A stretch of DNA of 26,325 nt from Proteobacteria bacterium UBA6920 (lineage in GTDB: Bacteria; Pseudomonadota; Gammaproteobacteria; SG8-11). Below are positions 17,464 through 24,775 of the stretch, piece after piece. The first letter of the stretch is position 1. Each line of letters opens with the position of its first letter. The translations under genes were made by a program, and so were the position numbers. The notes under the pieces were generated by a model. It was not told the origin of the DNA, did not search any database, and was given only the letters and a program-made list of their open reading frames with translations. The stretch lies in assembly GCA_002448875.1 (NCBI GenBank), contig DKAS01000193.1, forward strand, positions 36,320 to 62,644, read 5' to 3'.

Positions 17464-18227
17464 GACTTGGCGGTCCGCGCGCCGGGCAAGGCGCGTACCT
17501 CGTCCTGCTCAATCCTGCCATCGCGCAGGTGGATGATGCGTTTGGCCCGGTCCATCACCCGCTGATCGTGGGTGGAAAAGAGAAAGGTGATGCCGTTTTC
17601 CTCGTTGAGCTTCTGCATCAAGTCCAGGAGGGCGTCGGCGGTCAGGGAATCGACGTTGGCGGTCGGCTCATCGGCCAGCACCACGGCGGGCCGGGTGACG
17701 ATGGCGCGGGCAATGGCGACGCGCTGCTGCTGGCCGCCGGACATCTCGTCCGGTCGTCGCCGTTCCAGACCGTGCAGGCCCACTTCCTCGAGCGTCGCCA
17801 GCACCCGCTGGCGGCACTCGTCGGCGGGAATGCCCTGCAGGCGCAGGACGAATTCCGCGTTTTCGAAGGCGGTCATCACCGGAATCAGATTGTAGGCCTG
17901 AAAAACAAAGCCGATGCGGTCGCGGCGCAGGGCCGCCAGCTGTGAGCGGTTGAGGCTGGCCAGATCGCGCTCTTCCAGGTAAACCCGGCCGTTGCTGGGC
18001 AGGTCCAGGCCGCCGATCATGTTCAGTACCGTGGTCTTGCCGGAGCCTGATGGTCCGCACAGGGCGCAGAAATCACCGGTATCTATTTCCAGGCTCAGGT
18101 TGTCCACCGCACGCACCTGCAATTTTCCCTGCTGATAGGTTTTGCTGACATTTTCCAGGCGGACGATGTGTGTGTGAGCATGCATGTGAACTGTCCCTTG
18201 CGCTGTGTTGCCGGAAGAATCATCCAT
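17460..18227 (-). CDS. LolD/MacB-type ABC transporter ATPase
   Basis: The gene encodes 255 residues. Walker A is GPSGSGKTT (58-66), the Q-loop has Gln110 (FVFQAYNLIPVMTAFEN), the signature is MSGGQ (162-166), Walker B is VVLADE (182-187) and the H-switch is His220. The sequence class is that of LolD, FtsE and MacB, which drive FtsX-type permeases without moving substrate through a membrane channel. The start at 18227 overlaps the stop of the upstream permease in TAATG, and the next gene overlaps at ATGA, so coupling is tight. A short His-rich N-terminal stretch (VHMHAHTH) precedes the ABC domain; ATG at residue 15 is an alternative start. The protein is cytoplasmic, on the inner membrane. Confidence 0.93.
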   Translation of the reverse strand: MDDSSGNTAQGTVHMHAHTHIVRLENVSKTYQQGKLQVRAVDNLSLEIDTGDFCALCGPSGSGKTTVLNMIGGLDLPSNGRVYLEERDLASLNRSQLAALRRDRIGFVFQAYNLIPVMTAFENAEFVLRLQGIPADECRQRVLATLEEVGLHGLERRRPDEMSGGQQQRVAIARAIVTRPAVVLADEPTANVDSLTADALLDLMQKLNEENGITFLFSTHDQRVMDRAKRIIHLRDGRIEQDEVRALPGARTAKS

Positions 18228-19465
18228 TAGATAGTCTTCAGGCTTTCCACCGGCGGCACGCGCCCGGCACGCCAGGCGGGATATACAGCGGCGAGCAATG
18301 TGAGACCGAAGACCGCGAGCAATATTCCGGTCACGCTTTCCGGATAGAGGAAGACGCGCATTACCGGATCGATGAGCACGCCGCCGGCGCTGTAATCATC
18401 GCCCATGGCGCCGCTGAAGTCTATGCCCGTGGTGTTGAGATAGTAGTACCAGGGCAGGGTAATGAGGACGCCGGCCAGCAATCCCACCAGCGCCAGGCAC
18501 AAGGCCTCGATGAGCACCAGGCGGAACAGAGTATGCGGCGCCATGCCGACCGCCATCATTACGCCGAATTCCCGACTGCGCTCCAGCACGCTCATCAACT
18601 GGGTGTTGAAGATGCCGGCGGCGATCAACAGGCCGATCAGCAACTGGCTCACGTAGTTGCTGCTGCGGTCCATGGCGATCAGCCCCGCCAGATCCGGTTG
18701 CGTCTGCTTCCAGCTGAGTACTTCGCGCTGAGCCGTGGCCAGCCGTTCACTGATGCTGCGCGCCATGACATCGCTGGCTCGCTGATCCCGGATGGTGATG
18801 GCCACCAGGCTGGCCTGATCCGCGTCGTAGCGCAGGGTGCGTCGCGTTCTATCCAGGGGCAGCAGGGCCATCGAGCCGTCGACTTCCGCCAGACCGGTGG
18901 TGAAAATGGCGCTGACGCGGGCGATTTCGCTGACGATTTCACCGTCCTTGTCGGTGGTGGTGTAGACCAGTTTCTTTCCCAGGTTCACTCCCAGCTGCTG
19001 CGCCATGCGGCTGCCGATGACGATGCCGGTACTGTCGCTGGCGGTAAACATCGCTCCCGCGTCGATGGCGCGAATGAACAGATTATTGTCGGCGTGCTCC
19101 TGGGCGGGGTCGATGGCGATAAAAGCGCCGCCGACGGTCTTGCGGGCGCTGGCGAACATCGCCTGTCCCATGATGCGCACGATGGCATCGCGCACGCCGG
19201 GGAGGTCGCGCAGCTGTCGCTGCATGGTGCTGGCATCGTCGATGCGTTTGTCCAGGGTCGGCGTCAGGTTGAAGTCGCGTGCCTCGACGGTGATGTGGCC
19301 CAGGCCCATCTGCGCGCCGCTGTTGATCATGTTGGTGTAAACGTAGTCGGCGCTGCCGGTGAAAGTCACCGAAAGGAATACGCCGAAGGCGATGGAAAAC
19401 GCGGTAATGGCGGTACGGCGTTTGCGTCGCCAGAGATTTCGCCATGCCATGCGGGTCAGATGCAT
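18227..19465 (-). CDS. FtsX/LolCE-type ABC transporter permease (second of two)
   Basis: The gene encodes 412 residues. The layout is the MacB/LolC type: one N-terminal membrane helix (about 20-40) after a basic start (WRNLWRRKRRTAIT), a large periplasmic domain (about 41-265), then three C-terminal helices (about 268-290, 315-340 and 373-395). SVLERSREFGVMMAVGM is the conserved cytoplasmic loop that contacts the ATPase. The periplasmic region (AQMGLGHITVEARDFNLTP, GIVIGSRMAQQLGVNLG) is typical of MacB_PCD domains. Its start lies seven bases after the stop of the other permease gene. The two permeases are different proteins, as in LolC/LolE, and probably form a heterodimer. Confidence 0.92.
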   Translation of the reverse strand: MHLTRMAWRNLWRRKRRTAITAFSIAFGVFLSVTFTGSADYVYTNMINSGAQMGLGHITVEARDFNLTPTLDKRIDDASTMQRQLRDLPGVRDAIVRIMGQAMFASARKTVGGAFIAIDPAQEHADNNLFIRAIDAGAMFTASDSTGIVIGSRMAQQLGVNLGKKLVYTTTDKDGEIVSEIARVSAIFTTGLAEVDGSMALLPLDRTRRTLRYDADQASLVAITIRDQRASDVMARSISERLATAQREVLSWKQTQPDLAGLIAMDRSSNYVSQLLIGLLIAAGIFNTQLMSVLERSREFGVMMAVGMAPHTLFRLVLIEALCLALVGLLAGVLITLPWYYYLNTTGIDFSGAMGDDYSAGGVLIDPVMRVFLYPESVTGILLAVFGLTLLAAVYPAWRAGRVPPVESLKTI

Positions 19466-19472
19466 AATGCGG

Positions 19473-20693
19473 TCACCGGTAGTGAATGGCGCTGACCGGG
19501 CGGATCAGGGCCGCTTTCAGCGCCGGATACACTACTGCGGCCGCGGCGATGAGAAACAGGAAGGTTATGGGCACCAGCAGGCTCTGCGGCGTGATATAGG
19601 CTCGCCACACGGGGTCGATGGCGATGCCGCCGAAACTGAAGCCGGAAGCCATGTGACTCAGATCGATGCCGTGATCGGTGAAGTAGTTGGCGGCGGCGTA
19701 GCCGAGCAGGCCACCGGCACCGGCGGCAACGGCCGTCTGCACCATGGTTTCCAGGTAGATGAGGGCGACGATATTCCACGGCGTAACGCCCACCGCCTTC
19801 ATGACGCCGAATTCCTGAATGCGCTCGAACACGCTCATCAGCATGGCGTTGAGTATTATGGTTGCCACTGCCACGTAGGTGATCACGACCATGACTATGG
19901 TTTGGATATCCGCCATGTCCAGCAGGCGTGCCACCACCGGTCGCAATTGCCGCCAGTCACGTACTTCATATTGCGGTGCCAGGGCGGCTACGCGCTCGCG
20001 CGCGGCATCGAGGTCGCTGTTGCGATCGCTGCGCATGACGGCAATTTCGTGGGCACCCTGCGGCAGTGCCATCAAATCGCGAAATGCGGGAATGGTAATG
20101 AATACCGCGGCGCGATCGACATCTTCGCCGACGGATTTGAGTATGCCGCGCACCCGGTACAAATCGTTTGCCATGGAGCCGTCGCTGGCCTGGCCAACGA
20201 AAACAATTTCGTCGCCCAGTGTCACCGCCAGCGTGCGCGCCAGTTTGCGGCCGATGACGATGCCGTGCGGGTCGTCAGCCGCCAGCCAGTCGCCCTGCAG
20301 CACATGCCGATGCAGCAGGGTAACGCTGGCTTCGTTGTCCATGTCCACGCCGCGCAGCTGCACGCCGGCGGACGCGGTGCCGGCGGCCGCCAGGCCGAAA
20401 CCGTACAGGCGCATGGCGGCATGAAAGCCATGGCTGCGCAGATTGCCCGCCAGCGCTGCGGCGTCATCCAGCAGGCTGTACAGGTCCGGGTCGGCCAGGT
20501 AGCCGTGGCGATGAATCTGCGCGTCACCCAGATTCATGGCGACGGCGGTGCGCTCGCTGTCGCGCAGCAGGCCGTCCATCAATGCCGCGAACAGAATCAT
20601 GATCGCGGCCGCGAAGGCCATCGCGCCGGTGGTAACCGCCGAACGGTGCCAGTTGCGCAGCACATTGCGGGTGGCGAGGCTGAAAATGTGCAT
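19473..20693 (-). CDS. FtsX/LolCE-type ABC transporter permease (first of two)
   Basis: The gene encodes 406 residues with the same plan as its neighbour. There is a helix at about 20-42, a periplasmic domain at about 43-262 (GIVIGRKLARTLAVTLGDE is the core motif), and three helices near 264-286, 308-333 and 371-395. SVFERIQEFGVMKAVGVTP is the ATPase-contact loop. It starts 29 bases after the LolA-like gene ends and stops seven bases before the next permease. The two permeases share layout but differ through most of their periplasmic domains, fitting a division of labour in which one recruits the LolA-like carrier; that part is inference from LolC/LolE. Confidence 0.92.
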   Translation of the reverse strand: MHIFSLATRNVLRNWHRSAVTTGAMAFAAAIMILFAALMDGLLRDSERTAVAMNLGDAQIHRHGYLADPDLYSLLDDAAALAGNLRSHGFHAAMRLYGFGLAAAGTASAGVQLRGVDMDNEASVTLLHRHVLQGDWLAADDPHGIVIGRKLARTLAVTLGDEIVFVGQASDGSMANDLYRVRGILKSVGEDVDRAAVFITIPAFRDLMALPQGAHEIAVMRSDRNSDLDAARERVAALAPQYEVRDWRQLRPVVARLLDMADIQTIVMVVITYVAVATIILNAMLMSVFERIQEFGVMKAVGVTPWNIVALIYLETMVQTAVAAGAGGLLGYAAANYFTDHGIDLSHMASGFSFGGIAIDPVWRAYITPQSLLVPITFLFLIAAAAVVYPALKAALIRPVSAIHYR

Positions 20694-20722
20694 GGTCGAT
20701 TGCCTTGTCGCCGTTGCCTGGC

Positions 20723-21508
20723 TTACTGCTGTTTCAAATTGGTCAGGGAAAAAAAATCATCTTTGATGGCAATATCGAGCGCCAGCTCCTGGTAGATAAC
20801 TTTGGTGTATTCATCGGGTTTGTCGGCGGGGACCACCTGCATCACCGTCGGACGCAGGCGGCCGCCCAGTGTTTTGACCTCGCTGAATACGAAGGTGCGT
20901 GCCAGCGCCAGGTCTTCGTCATAGTACAGCTCGGTCAGTGGAATGTAGTTGTGCGCCTGTATGGTCAACACCACCTTGCCCCAGACGACGGCGGCGTCCG
21001 GTTTGGGCAGCAGGGTGAATTCGATAATGTCGTCGCCATCGCGCCGGCCTTCGAAACTTATGCTGGCGTCGTAGTCGTCTTCGCGGCGGGATTCGCGCAC
21101 CAGATCATCATTGGTGAAATGGCTGCCCATCCAGGAGCCGCTCATCATCCCCGAGGTCAGGCGTATAGTGCGGTCGGTTTTGGGAAGGTAGCTGTAGATG
21201 TTGGTGTCGGATTTTAGGGTTGCCGTGCCTTGTTCCTTCTTCGGCGAGAGGATGCGCACCAAGGTTTTGTCCGTGCCCTTGGACCAGGCTTCCATGGTCA
21301 TGGCGCGCGTATAGTGGGCGGTTTTCACCTCCATGGTCATGATGGCGTGCGACGATTGACCGCGCCACAGGTCATCGATTTCCCGCAACAGCTGATGCGC
21401 GCGCTCGCTGTCCGCGGCCGATGCGCTCGTAGTCAGCGCGGCGCTGGCGGCGAATGTCCAGGCCAGTACTCTGAAGATAAACCGTATTTTTTCTGTTTTG
21501 TTGGTCAT
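20723..21508 (-). CDS. Periplasmic LolA-like protein (outer-membrane lipoprotein-sorting protein family)
   Basis: The gene encodes 261 residues from ATG 21508, preceded by AAGGTAAG. A signal peptide ends at ASA (29-31), so the protein is exported. The mature part matches the family annotated as outer-membrane lipoprotein-sorting protein (LolA-like fold, PF17131 as I recall it). Motifs are EAWSKGTDKTLVRILSPKKE, GTATLKSDTNIYSYLPKTDR and MMSGSWMGSHFTNDDL. Such proteins bind lipid or acyl chains in a half-open barrel. It is the first gene of the five-gene operon and would carry cargo from the permeases across the periplasm. It differs from canonical LolA, which is shorter (about 200 residues) and has no permeases beside it. 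An in-frame start at 21586 would hide the signal peptide. Confidence 0.85.
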   Translation of the reverse strand: MTNKTEKIRFIFRVLAWTFAASAALTTSASAADSERAHQLLREIDDLWRGQSSHAIMTMEVKTAHYTRAMTMEAWSKGTDKTLVRILSPKKEQGTATLKSDTNIYSYLPKTDRTIRLTSGMMSGSWMGSHFTNDDLVRESRREDDYDASISFEGRRDGDDIIEFTLLPKPDAAVVWGKVVLTIQAHNYIPLTELYYDEDLALARTFVFSEVKTLGGRLRPTVMQVVPADKPDEYTKVIYQELALDIAIKDDFFSLTNLKQQ

Positions 21509-21791
21509 CGATCTTACCTTAACGCCTGCCCGGGCGTAATTCAAGGGTGAATTTTCGAGGGCGGCGCTGGTGGCAACGCAGCGCATTGGCAGCGAAAAAG
21601 TCCGCCGAAATGTAATCGGCTTACCTGTCGGGAATGTCGTTCTTAATTGAGTATTAACGGCAGGGGCGATAAATAAATATCATGGCCGAAGATCGCTTGA
21701 GAAATAGAATTTTTAAGGTATCTGGTGCGCTGGCGCTGATGATGAATCGTTTGAATGGATGAGAACAATTTATTTTATGAAACGAATTATT

Positions 21792-21839
21792 TTCGCGGAG
21801 AGTCCTAGGACGCAGCGAATGAGTAGATAAATATTCGCT
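21792..21839. promoter_or_regulatory. Cluster of inverted repeats, possible operator
   Basis: A perfect 10-base palindrome GTCCTAGGAC (21802-21811) is flanked by TTCGC (21792-21796) and GCGAA (21815-21819). The right arm is reused in a second repeat, AGCGAAT (21814-21820) with ATTCGCT (21833-21839), around a 12-base spacer. The cluster lies 28 bases upstream of the predicted extended -10 of the EF-hand gene, a position suited to a regulator. The regulator is unknown. Confidence 0.4.
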
Positions 21840-21866
21840 TAATTCAGCTGTAGCATGCGCAGTTTC

Positions 21867-21875
21867 TGCTATGCT
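21867..21875 (+). promoter_or_regulatory. Extended -10 promoter of the EF-hand gene
   Basis: TGCTATGCT fits the extended -10 pattern TGnTATnnT. No -35 of quality is seen. The leader would be about 68 bases, ending in the AAGGAG ribosome binding site. Confidence 0.45.
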
Positions 21876-21949
21876 TCAGCGCGCCTGCCACAATCCTGTT
21901 CGTGACAGAAGCGTTGTTTCTTCCAACAAATGCGTGCTAAGGAGTGCGT

Positions 21950-22252
21950 ATGACTAAAGTTCTTCCCTATGTGTTTGGTGTTGTTCTTTCTGCCGCCGCC
22001 GTGATGGCGAGTGCTGATACCGCCGGTCAGGCGGCTGCTCCGGGTGCTACGAAAGTGGCCGAAGAAGCTGCGCCCGCGGCTGCCGAGAACGATGAGTTCG
22101 GCAAGCTCGACGCCAACCATGACGGCAGCATTGATGCCGCCGAAGCCAAGGCTGACAAGGCGCTGCACAAAGCGTTTTCAAAAATCGCCAAGGCGGGCAA
22201 GCTGTCCAAGGCTGATTACGACAAGTGGGCGGAAAAGCATAAGAAAGGCTGA
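21950..22252 (+). CDS. Exported EF-hand protein
   Basis: The gene encodes 100 residues from ATG 21950, with AAGGAG five bases upstream. A signal peptide ends near ASA (20-22), so the mature protein is periplasmic or secreted. An Ala/Pro/Glu-rich linker (about 24-46) leads to a canonical 12-residue EF-hand loop, D54-x-N56-x-D58-G-S60-I-D62-x-x-E65. It is followed by a lysine-rich helix and a degenerate second hand (KLSKADYDKWAEKHKKG). Calcium binding is expected. The role could be calcium sensing or buffering; no partner is evident. The gene has its own promoter and a strong terminator, so it is monocistronic. Confidence 0.85.
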   Translation: MTKVLPYVFGVVLSAAAVMASADTAGQAAAPGATKVAEEAAPAAAENDEFGKLDANHDGSIDAAEAKADKALHKAFSKIAKAGKLSKADYDKWAEKHKKG

Positions 22253-22279
22253 TCCGGCTTAGTTGTTGCCTGCGCAGAC

Positions 22280-22320
22280 ACGCCATGTTTCGGCTGATGC
22301 CGGAGCATGGCGTTTCTATT
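22280..22320 (+). terminator. Rho-independent terminator of the EF-hand gene
   Basis: ACGCCATG (22280-22287) pairs with CATGGCGT (22306-22313), with an inner CGGC/GCCG stem around TGAT. The tail GTTTCTATTTG is T-rich on the plus strand. The reverse direction lacks a U-tract, so it serves the plus-strand gene. Confidence 0.75.
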
Positions 22321-22384
22321 TGAATTAGTCCTGGCGGCCCGCTATGCCAGCGGTGGCTGGTACGATCCAGCACCTGCAGGGTGT

Positions 22385-22891
22385 TCAGGGTCCGTCCGGG
22401 GATTTGCCGCCGTTATTCCTGCGTCGCCAGTGCTGCAGTTTGCGGTGCACCCCGCGGGTGAATGCCTCGGAATAATCCTCCAGCAGATCGACGCCGACCA
22501 GCACGGTAATGACGATCAATGAAAGCTTGATGGCGGTGAGCAGGTAACCCAGGGCGATGACCACGCCGATGGAGGCCAATGCCCAGATGGTGGCGGCCGA
22601 GGTCACGCCCAGCACGATGCCGTCACGGGTGAGCATCACGCCGGCACCCAGAAACCCAATGCCGGTGATGACCTGGCCAATGACGCGCGACGGGTCCGTG
22701 GTGCTGCCGTTGACGGTGGCGGCGGCGGCGATAAATACATAGGTGCCCAGAGTGATCAGGGCGGAAGTGCGGATACCCACGGGTTTACCGCGCAGTTGCC
22801 GCTCGATGCCGACAATGGAACCACTGGCCAGCGCCGTAAGGATCGATCGCCAGGCAAACGGGTCGATAGACAAAAATTTGCTACTCTCCAT
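22385..22891 (-). CDS. MgtC/SapB family membrane protein
   Basis: The gene encodes 168 residues with four to five hydrophobic segments. The MgtC family core is present: GSIVGIERQLRGKPVGIRTS, then GQVITGIGFLGAGVML. The C-terminal helix ends in a basic tail (HRKLQHWRRRNN). MgtC proteins act at low magnesium and, in pathogens, in acid or macrophage survival, partly by restraining the F-type ATP synthase; other family members have unknown roles. ATG 22891 was chosen because the upstream in-frame extension to 22993 is unlike the family and overlaps the DinB gene. The ribosome binding site is poor at this start. It lies 59 bases downstream of dinB on the same strand. Confidence 0.85.
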   Translation of the reverse strand: MESSKFLSIDPFAWRSILTALASGSIVGIERQLRGKPVGIRTSALITLGTYVFIAAAATVNGSTTDPSRVIGQVITGIGFLGAGVMLTRDGIVLGVTSAATIWALASIGVVIALGYLLTAIKLSLIVITVLVGVDLLEDYSEAFTRGVHRKLQHWRRRNNGGKSPDGP

Positions 22892-22950
22892 TCCCGGGAG
22901 GCATACAAAAACAGTGCCAGACTGCGTTGGCCGGGCAGACGGCGTGGGCT

Positions 22951-23472
22951 TCAACGCGGAGTTTGGGCTCGCTGCTCGATGCCTGGCATCCACAACAGGT
23001 CCGTGTTGCCAATATCGATACCCAGTTGCGAAAGCAAGGTGGTGGCCTGACCGCGGTGGTGGGTTTGGTGGTGGAACATGTGCAGCAAGCAGTCACCGAG
23101 CAGAAAGGTATGTTCCTTGTGGGTGATGGCGCTGGTAAACGTCAGGGTGCGCTCCATGTCCTCGTTTCCCAGGCCGGCAAGGTAGTGTTGCAGGGCTTCG
23201 TCCGTTTCCCGGCGGCCGGATTTCAATTGCTCGTAGTCGCTGTATAACTCCTGGTCCAGGCCGACGAACGGCACCGCGACCTGTTGGAAACGGCCCAGCC
23301 ACAAACGATCCACCAGCAGTATATGATTGAGTGTGCGGTGGACGGAGCTGAAATACGCTCCCATCGGTTTCTTGCGTTTGTGGTCCGGCAATTGATCGCA
23401 CAATTTGAACAAATGTTCGTTCATCCAGCGATTGTATTGCTGCTGGATGTGGATGGCTTCAACTACATACAC
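22951..23472 (-). CDS. DinB family protein
   Basis: The gene encodes 173 residues forming a four-helix bundle of the DinB/YfiT type. Metal-binding histidines fit the family: His50 (RTLNHILLVD) and His135/His139 in LLHMFHHQTHHRGQA. Members include thiol-dependent enzymes and damage-induced proteins; the reaction is unknown for most. The start is a GTG at 23472. Its GGAG ribosome binding site, eight bases upstream, lies inside the last codons of the response-regulator gene, whose stop is only four bases away. The two are thus translationally linked. Relatives are often annotated as damage-inducible protein DinB. Confidence 0.9.
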   Translation of the reverse strand: MYVVEAIHIQQQYNRWMNEHLFKLCDQLPDHKRKKPMGAYFSSVHRTLNHILLVDRLWLGRFQQVAVPFVGLDQELYSDYEQLKSGRRETDEALQHYLAGLGNEDMERTLTFTSAITHKEHTFLLGDCLLHMFHHQTHHRGQATTLLSQLGIDIGNTDLLWMPGIEQRAQTPR

Positions 23473-23476
23473 GCGT

Positions 23477-23923
23477 TTACTCCGTCAGGGGCAGCCCCTC
23501 GACGTGGGGCAGGATACGGTCAAGTATAGCGAGCAGATCGGGAATATTCATGGGTTTGGTGAGGTAGGCGGAAAATCCGGCTTCCATGCCCCGCGTGATG
23601 GTTTCCGGCATGGCATTGGCGCTGATGGCGATGACGGGAATGGCGCTCAGGACCGGGTTCTGGCGCAATTGAGTCATGACCTCGAAGCCGTCCATGCCCG
23701 GCAGGTTGATATCCAGCAGGATTAGATCCAGTGCCTGATCATGGGCGATGCGTAATCCGGTGTCCGGATCCAGGGCGGCGAGCAGTTCGAGATGGCGCCG
23801 GTGCTGGAAGATCTGCGCCATCAGGCGCTGATTGGTAACGTCATCTTCTATATACAGCACCCTGGCGCTGAATTTTCCTGGTGGTAGCTGATTCGAATTC
23901 GCTGGGTTCAACTTGGTTTCCAT
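23477..23923 (-). CDS. Stand-alone response regulator receiver protein
   Basis: The gene encodes 148 residues. After about 20 disordered residues there is one receiver domain and no output domain. The acidic pair is Glu26/Asp27 with Asp28, phosphoacceptor Asp71 lies in LLDINLPGMDGFE, the switch Ser is Ser101 (VIAISANAM) and the conserved Lys is Lys123 (YLTKPM). The sequence resembles receiver domains cut from hybrid histidine kinases. No kinase is nearby, so its input is unknown. It shares a transcript with the DinB gene downstream. The start has no strong ribosome binding site. Confidence 0.9.
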   Translation of the reverse strand: METKLNPANSNQLPPGKFSARVLYIEDDVTNQRLMAQIFQHRRHLELLAALDPDTGLRIAHDQALDLILLDINLPGMDGFEVMTQLRQNPVLSAIPVIAISANAMPETITRGMEAGFSAYLTKPMNIPDLLAILDRILPHVEGLPLTE

Positions 23924-23962
23924 GGGAATGAAATCGTCCGGGGCGCAAAATGTGTTGAACGG

Positions 23963-23990
23963 GTAATACTTTAAAACAAATATGGGTAAA
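23963..23990 (-). promoter_or_regulatory. Candidate promoter of the response-regulator/DinB operon
   Basis: On the minus strand TTTACC (23985-23990) and TATTAC (23963-23968) are 16 bases apart in an AT-rich region. The leader would be about 33 bases. A small dyad CGAAT/ATTCG (24002-24017) lies just upstream. Confidence 0.4.
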
Positions 23991-24050
23991 ACCTAGTCTA
24001 GCGAATTTTGCGATTCGAAAAGAAGATAATTTGTAAATAATTATGGCAAG

Positions 24051-24671
24051 TTATAACCGTACAATATCACCAGATAATGCGTCGCGTATGGTGCTGGGGC
24101 TTCCGGGATCCGTCAAGTCGCCGTCCAGAAGGTAGTCGATTTCTGCTTTGAAGTACTTCTGGACCTCCTCCCGAGTCAGTGCTGGCGCGTGTCCGGCGGG
24201 GTTGGCGCTGGTGGAGACCAGGGGCTTGCCCCAGCGCTGGCAGAGCTCGCGGCAAAGGGGATGGGCGGTGATACGCACGGCCAGGGTGGGGTGGTCGCCC
24301 CGGAGATAGTTGGGAACGTCCGGGGCCGCGGGCAGGAGCCAGGTGACCGGACCCGGCCAGGTGGCAAAGACCCGGGTTTGTACGGCCGGTGCCAAGGGCA
24401 GGAGATACGGTGCCAACTGCTCCCAGGCGGCGGCGATGAGGATCAGCCCTTTGGCCCGGGGGCGGTGTTTCAGGGCCAGAATCTTTTCCACGGCCGCTTC
24501 CCGGTCCGGGTCGCAGCCCAATCCCCAGACACCCTCGGTCGGGTAGGCGATAGTTCCCCCCTGTTGCAGGGTATATACGGCTTGCGCCAATTGATTCTGT
24601 TCCACGGGAGGCAGGGTAGTCAGGGTGATTGATTCGCCGCCTATTGTCCGTGACCTGGCAGGGCTTGCCAA
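24051..24671 (-). CDS. tsaC: Threonylcarbamoyl-AMP synthase TsaC (Sua5/YrdC family)
   Basis: The enzyme makes L-threonylcarbamoyladenylate from Thr, bicarbonate and ATP, the first step of t6A synthesis at tRNA position 37. Motifs are IAYPTEGVWGLGCDPD, ALKHRPRAKGLILI, TWPGPVTWLLPA, LAVRITAHPLCR and KPLVSTSANPAG, with SPSTIRDALSG at the C-terminus. The Lys-x-Arg and Ser-Thr-Ser-Ala-Asn elements bind substrate. Full length from TTG 24671 is 206 residues against 190 in E. coli. A GTG at 24605 would give 184. Neither has a clear ribosome binding site, so the start is open. The single-domain form fits TsaC instead of the longer Sua5 type. Confidence 0.93.
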   Translation of the reverse strand: MASPARSRTIGGESITLTTLPPVEQNQLAQAVYTLQQGGTIAYPTEGVWGLGCDPDREAAVEKILALKHRPRAKGLILIAAAWEQLAPYLLPLAPAVQTRVFATWPGPVTWLLPAAPDVPNYLRGDHPTLAVRITAHPLCRELCQRWGKPLVSTSANPAGHAPALTREEVQKYFKAEIDYLLDGDLTDPGSPSTIRDALSGDIVRL

Positions 24672-24692
24672 GCCGGGCAGCGAAAGTATTAC
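24665..24692 (+). promoter_or_regulatory. Promoter of the small exported protein gene
   Basis: TTGCCA (24665-24670) and TATTAC (24687-24692) are 16 bases apart. Transcription would begin near 24699, about 77 bases before ATG 24776. The -35 overlaps the TTG start considered for tsaC on the other strand. Confidence 0.45.
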
Positions 24693-24775
24693 TACGGATG
24701 GACCGGCCGCCGGCGGCGGGCTCAGACTGAAATCAAAACAGGCAACTCAGGCCGGGAAACCGGGGCAAACGTTTG

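Larger units (their letters stand above)
21509..21949. other. 441-base AT-rich divergent regulatory gap
   Basis: The gap separates the Lol-like operon (minus) from the EF-hand gene (plus) and is clearly richer in A and T than its surroundings from about 21620 to 21850. It contains the dyads and extended -10 promoter listed separately. A second plus-strand promoter-like pair, TTGAGT (21647-21652) and TAAATA (21670-21675) with a 17-base spacer, has no gene start within 250 bases. I found no convincing minus-strand promoter: TTGAAT at about 21538-21543 with TTAAGG is too close to the ATG. No tRNA or ORF of note. Confidence 0.5.

Noticed and set aside
18170..20795. Two long plus-strand ORFs (441 and 478 codons) across the permease genes
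   Set aside because: Antisense of two clear FtsX-type permeases. Their His/Gln/Gly-rich translations are typical of shadow frames in GC-rich DNA.
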